Positions 23,060-35,175 of a stretch of 64,000 nucleotides of DNA are shown here, piece by piece. The stretch is from Ligustrum vulgare. Taxonomy: Eukaryota; Streptophyta; Magnoliopsida; Lamiales; Oleaceae. The notes under the pieces are model-generated. The model worked only from the letters and a program-made list of their open reading frames with translations, was not told the DNA's origin and ran no database searches. A program made the position numbers and the translations under genes. Position 1 is the stretch's first letter; each line of letters opens with the position of its first letter. Where the stretch lies: contig OY743184.1 of assembly GCA_963555705.1 (NCBI GenBank), positions 26,560,639 through 26,624,638 on the forward strand, in the 5' to 3' direction.

Positions 23060-23438
23060 AAAAGGTACTAGGTACTGACGTAAAAAACTGCAGTTTCGCA
23101 GTCCATTGAGCCAAATCCTCTTAGATATGAGGAGGCTATGAAATCCAATGATGTAGTTTTTCTGAAAAAAACAATCGATGATGAAATGACAAACATCTAT
23201 CATGATCAATAGATCTTGGAAGTTGGTATATCTTCCTCCTAGTTCCAGGCATATTGGTTTTAAATGAATTTTCAAAAAGAAGATGAGAGAAGATGGAACC
23301 ATAGATAAATCAAAGTGACGTTAGTATTAAAAGGTTTTACCCAAAACAAAAGGCATTGGTTATACAAACTCGAAATCTATTATATGAATGTCAAAACTAC
23401 TTTTCTAAATGGACGGTTGGATGAAGAAATATATATGG
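23060..23438 (+). pseudogene. Copia-2 RT, 5' part before gypsy-3
   Basis: Broken frames give GFK-IFKKKMREDGTIDKSK, KGFTQNKRHWLYKL-type and MNVKTTFLNGRLDEEIYMEQ, the last ending at the insertion point. This matches copia RT up to the 'NVKTAFLNG' block. Confidence 0.8.
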
Positions 23439-23443
23439 AGCAG
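23439..23443 (+). repeat. Left target-site duplication of gypsy-3 (AGCAG)
   Basis: AGCAG directly precedes the LTR TG at 23444 and is repeated exactly at 27419-27423. Confidence 0.9.
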
Positions 23444-24227
23444 TGATGTGATCCGAGGTAGGACATCAATGAAGAAAACAAGCCATAGATGATTCCATAA
23501 CAATCTACATGGAAAAACAAGCAACTTTCATGTTGGGCCCGAACCAAGAATCAAACCGGATCAAGTTGTTTCAAAAAGAAAAAAAAAGGTGCAGCTGGGG
23601 CTACTACACGATCGCGTGGTGAAGAGTAGCGCGCGATCACGCGATGTTACAAAAATTTCACCCGAGAGATTCAGGCGACTCCACGCAATCGCTACAAATT
23701 TTCCTGCGCGATCGCACGGTTGTGACAGAAGCATATTTTCGCGATTTTTAAATTAGTTTGTTTTTATTAATTATTAATTTTACTTTTGAACCCTAATGCG
23801 GCTAGGGTTAGGGCTATGTCATTTTTTATTATATTATTGACAACTTCATTATTGTGAAACAATTTTGATGATTATTGATTAAAATTGAGAGATTTTCTCT
23901 TTGAAAAGATTGAGGATTCCCTTTTTATGTTCTTCAAAGAATAATTCTGAACTTATCAAATATTACGAAATATTTGTATCGTTCCAATCAAAAACTTATC
24001 AAGGAAATTGACAAGTCCTTGTGGAGTTTCGAAAACGTTGGTTCTTCAATCCGCATCATTTAATCTTCGCGTTGTGATTGTCGGGTCAAGGTTCTATCAT
24101 CAATTCTATCTCTTCCAATTATTTTATTTTTGTTTTCATGTGTTTAGTCTGATTTAGATCTTTCCTAGGTTATTATTTTTTTTGTTATTCCGCGTATTCG
24201 TCTAGATTTCTGATTGGGATCGCGTCA
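23444..24227 (+). repeat. 5' LTR of gypsy-3
   Basis: 784 bp from TGATGTGATCCG to GATCGCGTCA. A CpG-rich stretch at 23605-23725 has several GCGATCGC-like palindromes. It lacks the ~36-bp internal duplication found in the 3' LTR. Confidence 0.93.
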
Positions 24228-24229
24228 TC

Positions 24230-24241
24230 TGGTATCAAAGC
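24230..24241 (+). promoter_or_regulatory. Primer-binding site of gypsy-3
   Basis: TGGTATCAAAGC, two bases after the LTR end; iMet-type with one mismatch. Confidence 0.88.
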
Positions 24242-24438
24242 TTGGATCTAAATCAAATTCTTGCATTTTCTTGTTTTTCTTGATTCTTGTGTTCTTCGTG
24301 CTAGTAAACTTTTTCAGCTTTTGATCCATAAAAATCCTACAGAAAATTTAAAAGTGTTTTTCGAGTTCATTTTTGTCCAAATCCAATTCCTTTTTTTTTC
24401 GCCATACTCATTGTAAAATTTTCTAATAGTTCAAAAAA

Positions 24439-26230
24439 ATGTCTTACAATAAGGAATCAACATCATCATCTTCTGTGGGTGACAGAAAACAATTTAGGGG
24501 TGTGAATAGGAAGGTTGAGCAGGGTAATGATGAGGATGCAGCGATGTGGGAACAATTTGAGAGGTTGATGGCTTAGATGGAGAAATGAGGTGCAAAACGT
24601 GAACCACAACACCGGGATCAATCTCATAGTGGTTCTCGGGTTATGAGAGGTAATAGGCATGAGGCTGGTATGGATGATGAGGGCATGGGTAGTCAAAGTG
24701 GTAGTATATCTTCGGTGGGAAGTATGCGAAGGAGGGATAGAGGAGATAGGTATGATAGGGAGCATCGTGATGCTAGGAGGCATTGTGGAGGTAGAGATGT
24801 TGAGGATGACGACCTTGGAAAAATTAAAATGAAAATACCATCGTTCCAGGGTAGAAGTGATCCCGAGGCGTACCTGGATTGGAAAACAAAGGTTGAACAG
24901 ATTTTTGATTATCATAATTATTCGAAAAAGAAGAAGGTGAAATTAGCAGTGATTGAATTCACAGATTATGCAAATATTTGGTGGGATCAAATGGTGACGG
25001 GTAGGAGGAGGAACCTTGAGGGGCTGGTGGAGAATTAGGGTGAATTAAAGACCATAATGAGGAAGCGATTTGTGCCAACTCATTATAATAGAGATGTTTA
25101 TCAGAGGCTGCAGGGTCTGACTCAGGGGTCGAGGTGTGTAGAGGATTATCATAAGGATATGGAGGTGGCGATGATTCGGGCTAATGTGGAGAGGATCGGG
25201 AAACTAAAATGGCTATATTTTTGAGTGGGTTGAATAGAGATATTGCCAACATCATTGAGCTGCAACATTATGTGGAACTAGAGGATATTGTGCATATGGC
25301 AATGAAGGTGGAAAGACAACTAAGGCGAAAGGGGGCAGGAAGACACTCACTAGGTTCTTATCCTACATCACAACCGAAGTGAGAACACAATGATGAACAT
25401 GTCCCGAAAGGGAAGGAGGAACCTACAAAAAAAGGTAAAAATATTTGTGATTCCCAAACTACTAGGGATAGAAATATTAATTGTTTTAAGTGTTTGGGTT
25501 CGGGTCATATAGCATCCCAATGTCCAAATAAGAGGATAATGATTTGCGTGATAATGGTGAAATTAGTTCAGAGGATGAATGTATGGGAATGCCTAAGTTA
25601 GTGGATGTTGGGGCTAGTAGTAGTGATGATGATGGGTTGACTTATGATGTTAAAGACTCACTTGTTAATCGGCGTGTCCTTAGTACTAGAGTTAGGGTAG
25701 ATGAAGTAGGTGAGCAAAGGGATAATCTATTTCACACTAGATGCATAGTGGGTAGAAAGATTTGTGGAATGGTGATTGATGGAGGAAGTTGTACTAACGT
25801 GGTTAGTACATTGTTGGTTGAAAAATTGGGATTGCCTAAATCGAAACATCCTAACCCTTATAAATTACAATGGTTGACCGAATCGGGAGAAATTAAGGTG
25901 AATAATAGGCTAGAGTCAATTCTACCATTGGAGGTTACAAGGATGTGGTGGTTTTTGATGTAGTGTCTATGCATGTTGGGCATATTTTATTGGGTTAGCC
26001 TTGAAAACATGATAGAAGGGCGGTGCATGATGGGTTTAAAAATCAATATTCTTTTGTGAAAGGTGGAAAAATGATCACTCTTGCCCCTCTATCACCTAAA
26101 GAGGTCAAAGAAGATCAAATGAAAATAAAAAGTGAGTTTGAGGTGAAAAACAAGAGAGTTGAGGCCACAACCTCTGAAAAAGGAGAGGAAGTGAAAATTG
26201 AAATAAGAGGGTTGAGGCCATGACCTCAGA
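24439..26230 (+). pseudogene. Gypsy-3 gag-protease polyprotein (broken)
   Basis: ATG at 24439 begins MSYNKESTSSSSVGDRKQ; early stops occur near 24575 and 24588. The block 24643-25038 holds the capsid entry DPEAYLDWKTKVEQIFDY. A stop at 25036 interrupts before FVPTHYNRDVYQRLQGLTQG. A 1-2 base shift lies near 25190. The zinc knuckle CFKCLGSGHIASQC is at about 25480-25525. The retropepsin block (25544-25963) has VIDGGSCTNVVS near 25770, followed by a run-on stop near 25963. The Lys/Glu-rich tail with VEATTSEKGE corresponds to that of gypsy-2. RT is absent. Confidence 0.87.
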
Positions 26231-26598
26231 AGAAGGAGAGCTAGAGTGTAAAAAGAAAAATAAAAGAGAGTACACCCCCAAAATGATTTTTTTTTTTGCA
26301 CAAAGGTTGATGTACAAGGATTATAACATTGCACTTAACCAATCTAACAAACCCCTCCCCAGTTTGGTTAATTATGTTTTGCAGGTACCCAGTCAAATTT
26401 CAAAACTAAAGTTGGAATTGAATTAAATATAAAGAGGGAGCTGGTCAAGGAGTCCAAAATATGCACGAAGCCCCAGCATAAATACCAAACCAGCAAGGGC
26501 AAGCATAAGCATGGTCCAAAAGCCAACAAACCTAGGAGTTTCAAGAGGATTGGACAAATTTGAGGTTCGAGGTCGAATTTTTTTCAAGACAGGGGGAA

Positions 26599-27418
26599 TG
26601 TTATGATCCGAGGTAGGACATCAATGAATAAAACAAGCGACAGACGAGTCCATAACAATCTACATGGAAAAACAAGCAACTTTCATGTTGGGCCTGAACC
26701 AAGAATCAAACCAGATCAAGTTGTTTCAAAAGGACGAAAAAATGTACAACCGGGGCTACTACGCGATGGCGTGGTGAAGAGTAGCGCTCGATCGTACGAT
26801 GGTACAAAAATTTTACCAGAGAGATTCAGGCGTCTCCACGCCATCGCTATAGGTTTTCCTGCACGATCGCGCGGTTGTGACAGAAGCATATTTTTGCGAT
26901 TTTTAAATTAGTATCTATTTTTATTAATTATTAATTTTACTTTTGAGCCCCAATGCGGCTAGGGTTAGGGCTAGGTAGTTTTTTATTATATTATTGACAA
27001 CTTCATTAGTGTAAAACAGTTTTGATGATTATTGATTAAAATTGAGAGATTTTCTCTTTGAAAAGGTTGAGGATTCCCTTTTTGTGTTCTTAAAAGAACA
27101 ATTCTGAACTTATCAAATATTGTGAAATATTTGTGGTGTTCAAATCAGAAACTTATCAAGGAAATTGACAAGTCCTTGTGGCGTTTCGAAAACGTTGGTT
27201 CTTCAATCCGCATCGTCTTCGAAAACGTTGGTTCTTCAATCCGCATCGTCGAATCTTGGCGTCATGATTGTTGGGTCAAGGTTCTATTATCAATTCTTTC
27301 TCTTCCAATTATTTTATTTTTGTTTTCGTGTGTTTAGTCTGATTTAGGTCTTTCCTAGGTTATTATTATTTTTTGTTATTCTGCGTATTCGTCGAGATTC
27401 CCGATTGGGATCGCGTCA
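26599..27418 (+). repeat. 3' LTR of gypsy-3
   Basis: 820 bp, matching the 5' LTR except for substitutions and an extra ~36-bp tandem copy at about 27187-27250 (CGAAAACGTTGGTTCTTCAA repeated). Confidence 0.93.
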
Positions 27419-27423
27419 AGCAG

Positions 27424-27674
27424 TCGGAAGGATTAATCACCGGGACAAGAATGAAAGATGTGCAAATTGATTAAGTCATTGTATGAACTTAAACAAGCAC
27501 CTAAACAATAACATGAAAAATCTGACAAAATCATCATTGGTAATGGATTTAGAATCCATGGATCAGACAAATATGTTTATAGAAAATTTGGTGGATAGAA
27601 AGGTGTCATCATTTTTCTATATGTATTTTCTAGAAGTGACTTGGAATTCATAAAAAAGACTAAGTCATTGTTAT
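27424..27674 (+). pseudogene. Copia-2 RT, 3' part after gypsy-3
   Basis: Pieces include PEGFIT, KLIKSLYELKQAPKQ and FRIHGSDKYVYRK, the RT region after 'YMEQPEGF'. The frame is broken repeatedly and ends at the Athila-like LTR at 27675. Confidence 0.82.
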
Positions 27675-29211
27675 TGATAAGTGCATTTTGTGTACTTATT
27701 TATGCTCTAAACCTAGATGCTCATTCGGTCTCCTTATAGATTTTTCTACTTAATTTGTGTTAAGTTGCATTTATTTGATATATTTACCAAAGGACAAGAC
27801 AATTAGATAATTGGAGTAAATTGAGGTAAATTGATTACAATGTAGACTTAATCAAGCATCGGAACCTGAGGAAGCAAAACTAGAAATCTATGTGCGAAGT
27901 AGGTGAAGAAATTAGAATACAACTTTTAATACAGAGATCTTCACGGAGCACATAATATATCCTTGGAAAGAGAATTGAGTTTGGAGTCCAATGCAAAATA
28001 ATGGAGCTCAATTGAGAGTTATAGATTAAAAGTTATGTACATTTGAAATTTGGTACCGAAGAGCAAAAGTTTTTCCAAGCGATCGCCCACTGTATAACTA
28101 AGCAATCTTATTCCTTAATGGTATAAAAAGCAAAGAAGAAATTCATATAACCAAGTGAGCATTCACTCTATAACTAAGTTTTCGCTTGGTACGAGTTTTG
28201 GCCCAAATTCTTGTCTCCTAACCAAATTAAAATTCTATTTAGTTTTCTTTCACACGAATTCTTGAACGATTTTGGAGAGATTGAGGCCCTATAAATAAAA
28301 TGTATTAGAGACAAATAAAGGAGGATTATTTTCGAGAGTCTATTCTACATTAAGATTTAGGAGGCTTAATCAAGAGCCAAACTTTGGAATTGGCAAGAGA
28401 ATTCAAGACAATTCATATCAAGATCTCATTCGGAAAACATCAACGTGAAGATTCAATTCAAGATCTCATTCTTTTCGGGGGATGAATTCAACATGGTTTT
28501 CTTGTTTTCCTTCTTATCAACATGACAGGCTAGATTAAATTTTGTGATAGGGATAGGATGAAACTTTTATTACTTGTTATTCTTGAATATTGAATATTCG
28601 TTAAAACAATTTCTTGATTTTCTTGAGTAATTGATATTGATTTTTTTCTTCTACAATTGTGTGATCGACCATTGTATGAATTGTTGTATCATGTTTGTAG
28701 ATTTGAAAGACTGAAAATGAGTTAGACATATATTAATTGTCACAAAGTCTGATAGAGGATAGAAATATACTATTATGCTTTATGTGATCTCTAAATATTA
28801 GTAAATTTTTAATACTTCCTTATGTGTTCGCATTTGTCAAATAAATATAGAATGGTCACATATAGAAATATGTTTTGATTCCGCTCGAAAGAGGATCTTA
28901 AAAAATTTAGGAACATTGATCTTCATATTTATGAAATTGTTGTCAATTTAATAAATCGAAATTAACAAGTGACATTGATTCTATGCATTAGCACTGCATT
29001 TTCATATTCAAAGCTACTCATTTATTATTAGGTATGTTATTTCTTAGCTTAATTTGATTTTACAAACTTTCAAAACTGATATTACTTGTTTTGGTTAAGG
29101 CTAGAATTTAGAAAATAATTTATCTCAATCCCTATGGGTTTGATACTTTGACTCACAATCCACGTTATTATTTGTGCAATCCGTACACTTGCGGTAGGAT
29201 ATCATACATCA
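27675..29211 (+). repeat. Athila-like LTR, complete copy
   Basis: 1537 bp from TGATAAGTGCATTTTG to ATCATACATCA, directly followed by the primer site. The first ~1.4 kb is homologous to 31988-33264. Confidence 0.85.
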
Positions 29212-29217
29212 AATTTT

Positions 29218-29235
29218 TGGCACCGCTACCGGGGA
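29218..29235 (+). promoter_or_regulatory. Primer-binding site, tRNA-Asp type
   Basis: TGGCACCGCTACCGGGGA resembles the tRNA-Asp primer site used by Athila/Tat gypsy lineages, with about three mismatches. It lies six bases after the LTR end. Confidence 0.83.
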
Positions 29236-31987
29236 TTGTAGTTTGTTTTGTCTTTTAAGTAATCTAGCATTAACTCGAACTTTATTTTAACTTCTTTCAC
29301 TATTTATATTGTTTCTTATTAGATCTTCATACTCGACCTTTGAGATGTCTATGGTTGACTTCAGCAAAATGCTTGTACATGATTTTTTTCATAAGGTAAC
29401 AACAATTGATAGCTCAAGAAATTGAAGAGGGAGATATGCTTGTGGGAGACTTTAACATAGGGCCATGATTATGAGACATAAAAGTTGAATGTGAAATTCT
29501 TGAAGCTGCCCTGGATGACTTAGCTGCTATATTATTTATCTCTTCAAAATTTGATGCGGGTGATTTACCCGTGGAAGTATTTCTTTCACCGAGTTAAATG
29601 GACTTCAATTAAGGGAATCACTTCCACTAGGTATTCAACAAATATAACAAGAAGAAAAGATTTGTCATGACGAGGTCATTGTCTCCTTTTCAAAAATCTT
29701 GGATTCGGACATCGAACTCTTGGATGCTTCAATTAACAAAGATGATCATTTAGAGGAGGTGGAGTTGATCATAGTAAATCAAACTAAAAAGGGAATATTT
29801 AATGATGCTGTTAAAAATTGATTTTGTAATTGAAACCGAAGATATCATTGAAGTTTACATATTGGAGTTTGAGTCGAGTGGCAAGTTTAGATATATTTTA
29901 ATGATAGGGAGAAAGTGAATTTTTGGGGGATAAATGAAAATTGGCACAAGTCCAGTCGGCACAAGCAAACCAAGTCATCAAAAGCTATCTTTATAGTTCC
30001 TGGAGTGAACACTGCCATCAAAAGTCGAACTCATGAATATAAATTGGGCGCTTATTGAGAGGAAACTCAATTTTATTACCCTTTTACTTATTCAGCTTTA
30101 TTCAACACTATATTGCATCTAGTTTTAGAATTTTGCATTAGTTTATGCATATTTACTCATTGAGTTCATTTTTCTTAAGTTCGTCTCAGATATCCTAGCA
30201 TTATAAAGAGACACATTAATATGATATGTATTCTGAAAGGTTACACCTAGATTTGAACCTCCAAACCAATTCGAAAAAATTATCATTTCCTCTCTAGGAT
30301 CCTTTCATGGATGCGCATTCTATTTGATAGTTTTTTTCTAAAAGGCTAGGAGAGTGAAATTCTTCTTGGTGTAAATTCATTGTAAATATTTAAACCTTAG
30401 AATTCTTAAAATAGTGGGTTAAAGCCCATGAACTAGGAAAAGTGGCAATTTCATGACATTCCAGATTGAATTGTCAATGGTCCCTCTTAATTCCAAATCA
30501 TACCTAGGGGAGTAAATTGTTCTCTTTATGCTTTTATTATCTTGTGTAGATTTTTTGATCAAATAAGGACAATGTAAATTTTAAGTTTGGGGGTGGCTGA
30601 CTCATTGCTTTCTTTAAAAGGTTCCGTTTATCATTATTTTATATATGATATTTATTTCATTCGTCTCACATTCAGGCGCCGTAAGAAAAAATAGGTTTGT
30701 TGATATGTTTGCTAGCTGTGATGATGCTCTTTTCAAATTAAACTGTGCTTTAAGAAGAATACTGGACAACTTTTAAACTTGTGCTTTCACTAAATTTCTT
30801 ATCCATGTTAGACTTTTTGAAACTGGGCACATAGCCAATATTATTATCACTCTGTATGGGGATATATCTTGTATAAGTGAGGTATTTAATTATGTCCGGC
30901 CTAGGATTGACCAGATGTTTCCTGACCTTAAGTCTAGTAATCCCGACCTTTAAAGTAGAAACCGTAGTTTGGGGTTGGAAAGATTAGTACAAGTAAGCAC
31001 AAAAATTTGAAGGTCTGAAATTCCTAAATTTCCCCTTTGGCTGAAGGGGTTTTAGTTAACAAGTATAAACCATCACTAGCTGCATAATAATGGTCTTATT
31101 CTTCTCTTCGTAGCCTTGATGACTCGAGCAAGTAAGCTTTAAAGGATTTTCAAAACTTGGTACACTAAAGTAATCCGATTTTGGAGTTATCAGTCCAAAG
31201 CTCGTTATAGGGGTCACTTCAAAAGCTTAATGGGGTGAGGACTTACACGTAAGACACAATTACATCTTTGACTTTTCTTTATAGCTTTGGTGACTCGGTA
31301 AGTGAGCCTTTAAGGGTTCTCAAAACCTTATGCCCGAAATTCATCTGACTTGAGAGCCATCGGCCCAAAGCTCATTATAGAGTCACTTAGAAAGCTTAAT
31401 GAGAAAGATTTTGCAAGAAAGATGAGAAAAATATTGATGTGCAATGTAAAAATAGATCAGATAAAGTACTGGGTATGGACTTTGAGGCTCAAAATTTGGA
31501 AACTATGGTATAAAATTGCGAACCCCTTATCAATGATCTTTTATGCAGAAATGTACTTGGTTCTGATCTCTTTTTGTGGAAAAATGCAATTCACTTATCT
31601 TTAAAAACCACATAAGTAGAAGGAAGCTCAGGATTGGATAGAAAAGCATAAAGAGTGACCATACATAAGAGATACGAGAAAAAGAAAAAGAAAATCATTG
31701 TTTGACCACATTGTATAGGTATGAAATCAATAAAAAAAAACACTATTTTGGTTGTATTTTTATATGGGTGCACATCTGGTATTAGCTAGTCACACACTTA
31801 CACACACAAATGAAGAGTTGAGCATCAGATAAGTAAGAAACAATTTTTTGTGTTGCTTGGAATTTTTTAAAGTGTATTTTGATTTGAACCTGAGGCATTG
31901 TAATCTATGTTGTTAAGTCTAGTTTTAGAGTCATTTTTTAGTTTTGTGTTGTTCGAGGATGAACAAATATTCTAGTTTGGGGGTACT
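29236..31987 (+). other. Interior of Athila-like copy A, no intact genes
   Basis: No convincing gag or RT is seen. Scattered short frames exist (for example around 29690-29810, LDASINKDDHLEEVELIIVN). 31090-31400 contains a diverged ~170-bp tandem duplication built on TAGCCTTGATGACTCG and CCAAAGCTCGTTATAG, also found at 34930-35175. A purine-rich TTTGGGGGTAC lies immediately before the next LTR and is the likely polypurine tract. Confidence 0.65.
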
Positions 31988-33264
31988 TTATAAGTGCATT
32001 TTGTACACTTATATATGCTTTAAACCTAGATGCTTGTTCGGTCTCCTTATAGATTTTTCTACTTAATTTTGGTTAAATAGTATTTATTTCTGATATTGAC
32101 CCGAGTGCAAGACAATTGAGTAATTGGAGTAAATTGAGGCAAACTGATACAATTTAGACTTAATCAAGCACTGGAATCTGAAATTAGTACAAAACTTTTA
32201 ATACAAAGATCTTTAAGGAGCACATAATGCATCATTGGAAAGATAATTGAATTTGGAGTCCAATGCAACTAAAGGAGCTCAATTTGGAGTTGTAGATCAA
32301 AAGTTATGTATATTTGAAATTTAGTATCGAAGTTGAGAATTTTGACCAAACTTTCGCCTTCCTTGAGGGTGTCAAAAAAGTAGAGAAGAAATTCATAAAA
32401 CCCAGCTATCACCTACTCTATAACCAAGAGATTGCTTGGTAAGAAATTTGTCCCAAATTGTGGTCTTCTGATCCAATTAAAATTCTGTTTAGGTTTCTTC
32501 TTTCACACGAATTCTTGGATGATTTTGATGAGATTGAGGCCCAATAAATACAGACTATTAGAAATAATAGAGGAGGATTATTTTCAAGAGTCTAGTAGAC
32601 ATCAAGATCCAAGAGGCTTAATCAAGAGCTAAACTTTGGAATTGATTAAGGCGAGAACTCAAAACAATTCATATCAAGATCTCATTCTTTCTGGGTGATG
32701 AATTCAACAAGTTTGTCTTGTTTCCTTCTCATCAACATAATAGGCTAGATTAACTATTGTACAAGGGTTAGGATGAAACTTTATTACATTCTTGTAATTC
32801 TTGAATATTGAATTTTCATTAAAACTAGTTCTTGATTTTCTTGAGTAATTGATATTGATTTTAATTCTTCTACTATTGTGTGATTAAAGATTATAAGAAC
32901 TATTGTGGCTTCTTTTTAATTGACATAAAGTCGGATAGGGGATAGAAATATATCGCTATACTTTATGGGATCTCTAATTATTCTTAAATTTTTAATGTTT
33001 TCTTATGTGTTAGTATTTGTCATAGAAATATAGTTGGGTCATATATAAATAATAAGTTTTAATTCCACTCAAAAGAGGGTCTTAAACAATTTAGAAACAT
33101 TGATCTTTATATTCAAGAAATTATTGTCAATTTAATAACTCAAAATTAACAAGAGATGATAAAAGTGGATTCTATATATTAGCACTACATTATCATAATC
33201 AAAGTAATTCATTTATTATTAGGTGTTTTTATTTCTCAGATTAATTTGATTTTACAAACTTTCA
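31988..33264 (+). repeat. Athila-like LTR, 3'-truncated copy
   Basis: Homologous to 27675-29068, then breaks. About 140 bp of LTR end and the primer site are missing before interior-like sequence resumes (compare 33265-33330 with 29245-29310). Confidence 0.83.
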
Positions 33265-33459
33265 TTTGATTACTCTCACTAATTCGAACATATTTTCTTA
33301 TTTTTATTTCAATTTCATTCATTATTTCTTTTTTCTCCTCAAAACGATATACGCGAATTTCAAGAAACGATGATCTCACGGCAACTGATCCGAAAATTGA
33401 ACGAACAATCCATCATAAATTGAGAGAAGTAAAAAAAAGAAAAAAATAGCAAAAATAGG

Positions 33460-34110
33460 AAGACATGGCAGGCAATCAAATTAATCCAATAATACATGGG
33501 AATGACTTAGCTATTGACGAAGGTAACATGCTTGTGGGTGAGTTCATGACATTATAGATTATTCATAATCAGTCAAGCATAGTCTATTCACCCTTTGATA
33601 AATCAAATTTTTAGTGGAAGACCAACATCATCAACCTATTCTAGAATGGGAATCAATTTTATGGAAAGCCTAATCAAAATCCCCACACACATATATCTAG
33701 ATTTTTAAAGATGTGCTACCACTTTGAATATTAGGGGATATTAAATGATGCCATCCAACTCCGCTTATTCCCATAGAATCTACGTGACAAAGCACTTGGA
33801 TGGTTCGGCTCTCATCCTACTGCAAGTATAATAACATGGATTGACTTAGCCCAAAAATTATGCACCAAATTCGTCCCACCAGTCAAGATTGCTAAGATCA
33901 AACATTAAATATCAATATTTTAGCAACAGGGCCCAGAAACATTTGATGAGGTATGGAACAGATTAAAAAATATACTCAAAATGTCTTCATTATGCCCAAG
34001 TCACATTCTTTGTACATGCTTTAGACCAATTAAAATTCTTTCATATGCTCGAAGATGACTCGAGAAAATTCCATTATTTCATCACTCTATTTGGTGTTGA
34101 AAACTCTTGG
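33460..34110 (+). pseudogene. Athila-like gag remnant (copy B)
   Basis: The start is near ATGGCAGGCAATCAAATT (33465). Pieces AHISRFLKMCYHFEY, ILNDAIQLRLFP, LRDKALGWFGSHPTASIITW and LAQKLCTKFVPPVKIAKIK match the Retrotrans_gag pattern of Athila gag in order. In-frame stops interrupt it. Sequence after 34110 is the non-coding 3' region. Confidence 0.8.
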
Positions 34111-35175
34111 TCACACATGTTCTATATTCAAATATTTTACCAAATTTCTAGTTTGAGGGTGTTTTATCATTTTATTGAATATATATGGGGCGTTTTATGA
34201 TATTTAACATTGATTATCTTTCATGTATAGGAGAAAAGCCAATGAAGAATACTACAACTCAAACACAGAAAGGGAGAGCAACAACAGGACCGTCTCAGCT
34301 TACTCGGCCAGACCCACCCGAAAAGTAGTTGACCCCTTTAATATATGTTTTCATTATTTATTTTGATCTATTTTATCATACATTGGGGATATGTATTACT
34401 ATTCTAGTTTGGGATGGTTCGAGTGAAACTCATCTAATTTGTCTTTATTAGTTTATTCTCTGTTTAATGCATTCATTCGATTCTGGGGTATATATTAAAA
34501 AAAATTGTTGAATTTTTTGCTGTCTATGATGTATTTCAAATTTAAATTTTGCTTTAAGTAGAAAACTAGTCGGAATTTAAAAATTGAGTTTTTATTGCTT
34601 TGCTTATCCATGTTAAACTTTATAAAATTAAGCACATAGTTAAAATCAAATTATTACTTGTGTAGAAGTATACTTTGCACATGTGAGGCATATTATTGTA
34701 ATCTGACCTAGGATTGACCATAAGACTCCCAACCTTAAATTTTAAGAAATCCAAACCTTTAACTTAGAAACCAACTCGGTCAAGAGCAGTTTGTGTGGAG
34801 AGATTAGCATAGGTAGGCATAAACATTCGAGGGTTTGAAATTTCAGAATTTATACCTTTGGTTGAAAGGGTTCTAGTTGACGAGTATAAACCAACATTAG
34901 CTACTAATTAATAGTCTTATTCTTCTCTTTATAGCCTTAGTGACTCGAGTAATTAAACTTTTAATTTTTGAAACTTGATACCCTAAATTCATTTAAATTG
35001 GGAGTTATCAGCTCAAAGCTCGCTACATGGGTTACTTAGAAAGTATAAGGAAGAGAAGACTTACACATAAGCCATAATAACATCTAACAACATCTTTTAC
35101 TTTTCTTTATAGCCTTGGTGACTTGTGTAAGTAAGGCTTTAAGGATTCTCAGAATCTAGTGCACTAAATTCATCT

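Larger units (their letters stand above)
23444..27418 (+). mobile_element. Gypsy-3: gag-protease-only Ty3/gypsy LTR element
   Basis: LTRs are 23444-24227 and 26599-27418. The primer site is at 24230 (TGGTATCAAAGC, one mismatch from the iMet site), and a purine tract AGACAGGGGGAA lies just before the 3' LTR. It is flanked by perfect 5-bp duplications. The interior encodes gag, CCHC and retropepsin and then, as in gypsy-2, stops at the stretch preceding RT; no RT, RNase H or integrase is present. The LTR U3 differs from that of gypsy-2 but the U5 and gag are related, so these are sister families. Confidence 0.93.
20750..27674 (+). mobile_element. Copia-2: decayed copia element split by gypsy-3
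   Basis: Gag, protease, integrase and RT remnants occur in copia order at 20750-23443 and resume at 27424-27674. Removing gypsy-3 and one AGCAG copy rejoins the RT reading ...DEEIYMEQ with PEGFI. The Athila-like LTR at 27675 cuts the element off on the right. No LTRs were identified. All frames are broken. Confidence 0.85.
27675..35175 (+). mobile_element. Athila-like gypsy: LTR - internal - LTR - internal tandem structure
   Basis: A complete LTR (27675-29211) is followed by a tRNA-Asp-type primer site and a 2.75-kb interior. A second LTR copy (31988-~33264) follows, truncated at its 3' end together with the primer site, and then a second interior carrying gag. The 3' non-coding parts of both interiors are homologous (30540-31400 versus 34370-35175). 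No third LTR is seen. This fits unequal recombination between elements, or two overlapping truncated copies. Neither interior has an open gag-pol. Confidence 0.8.
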
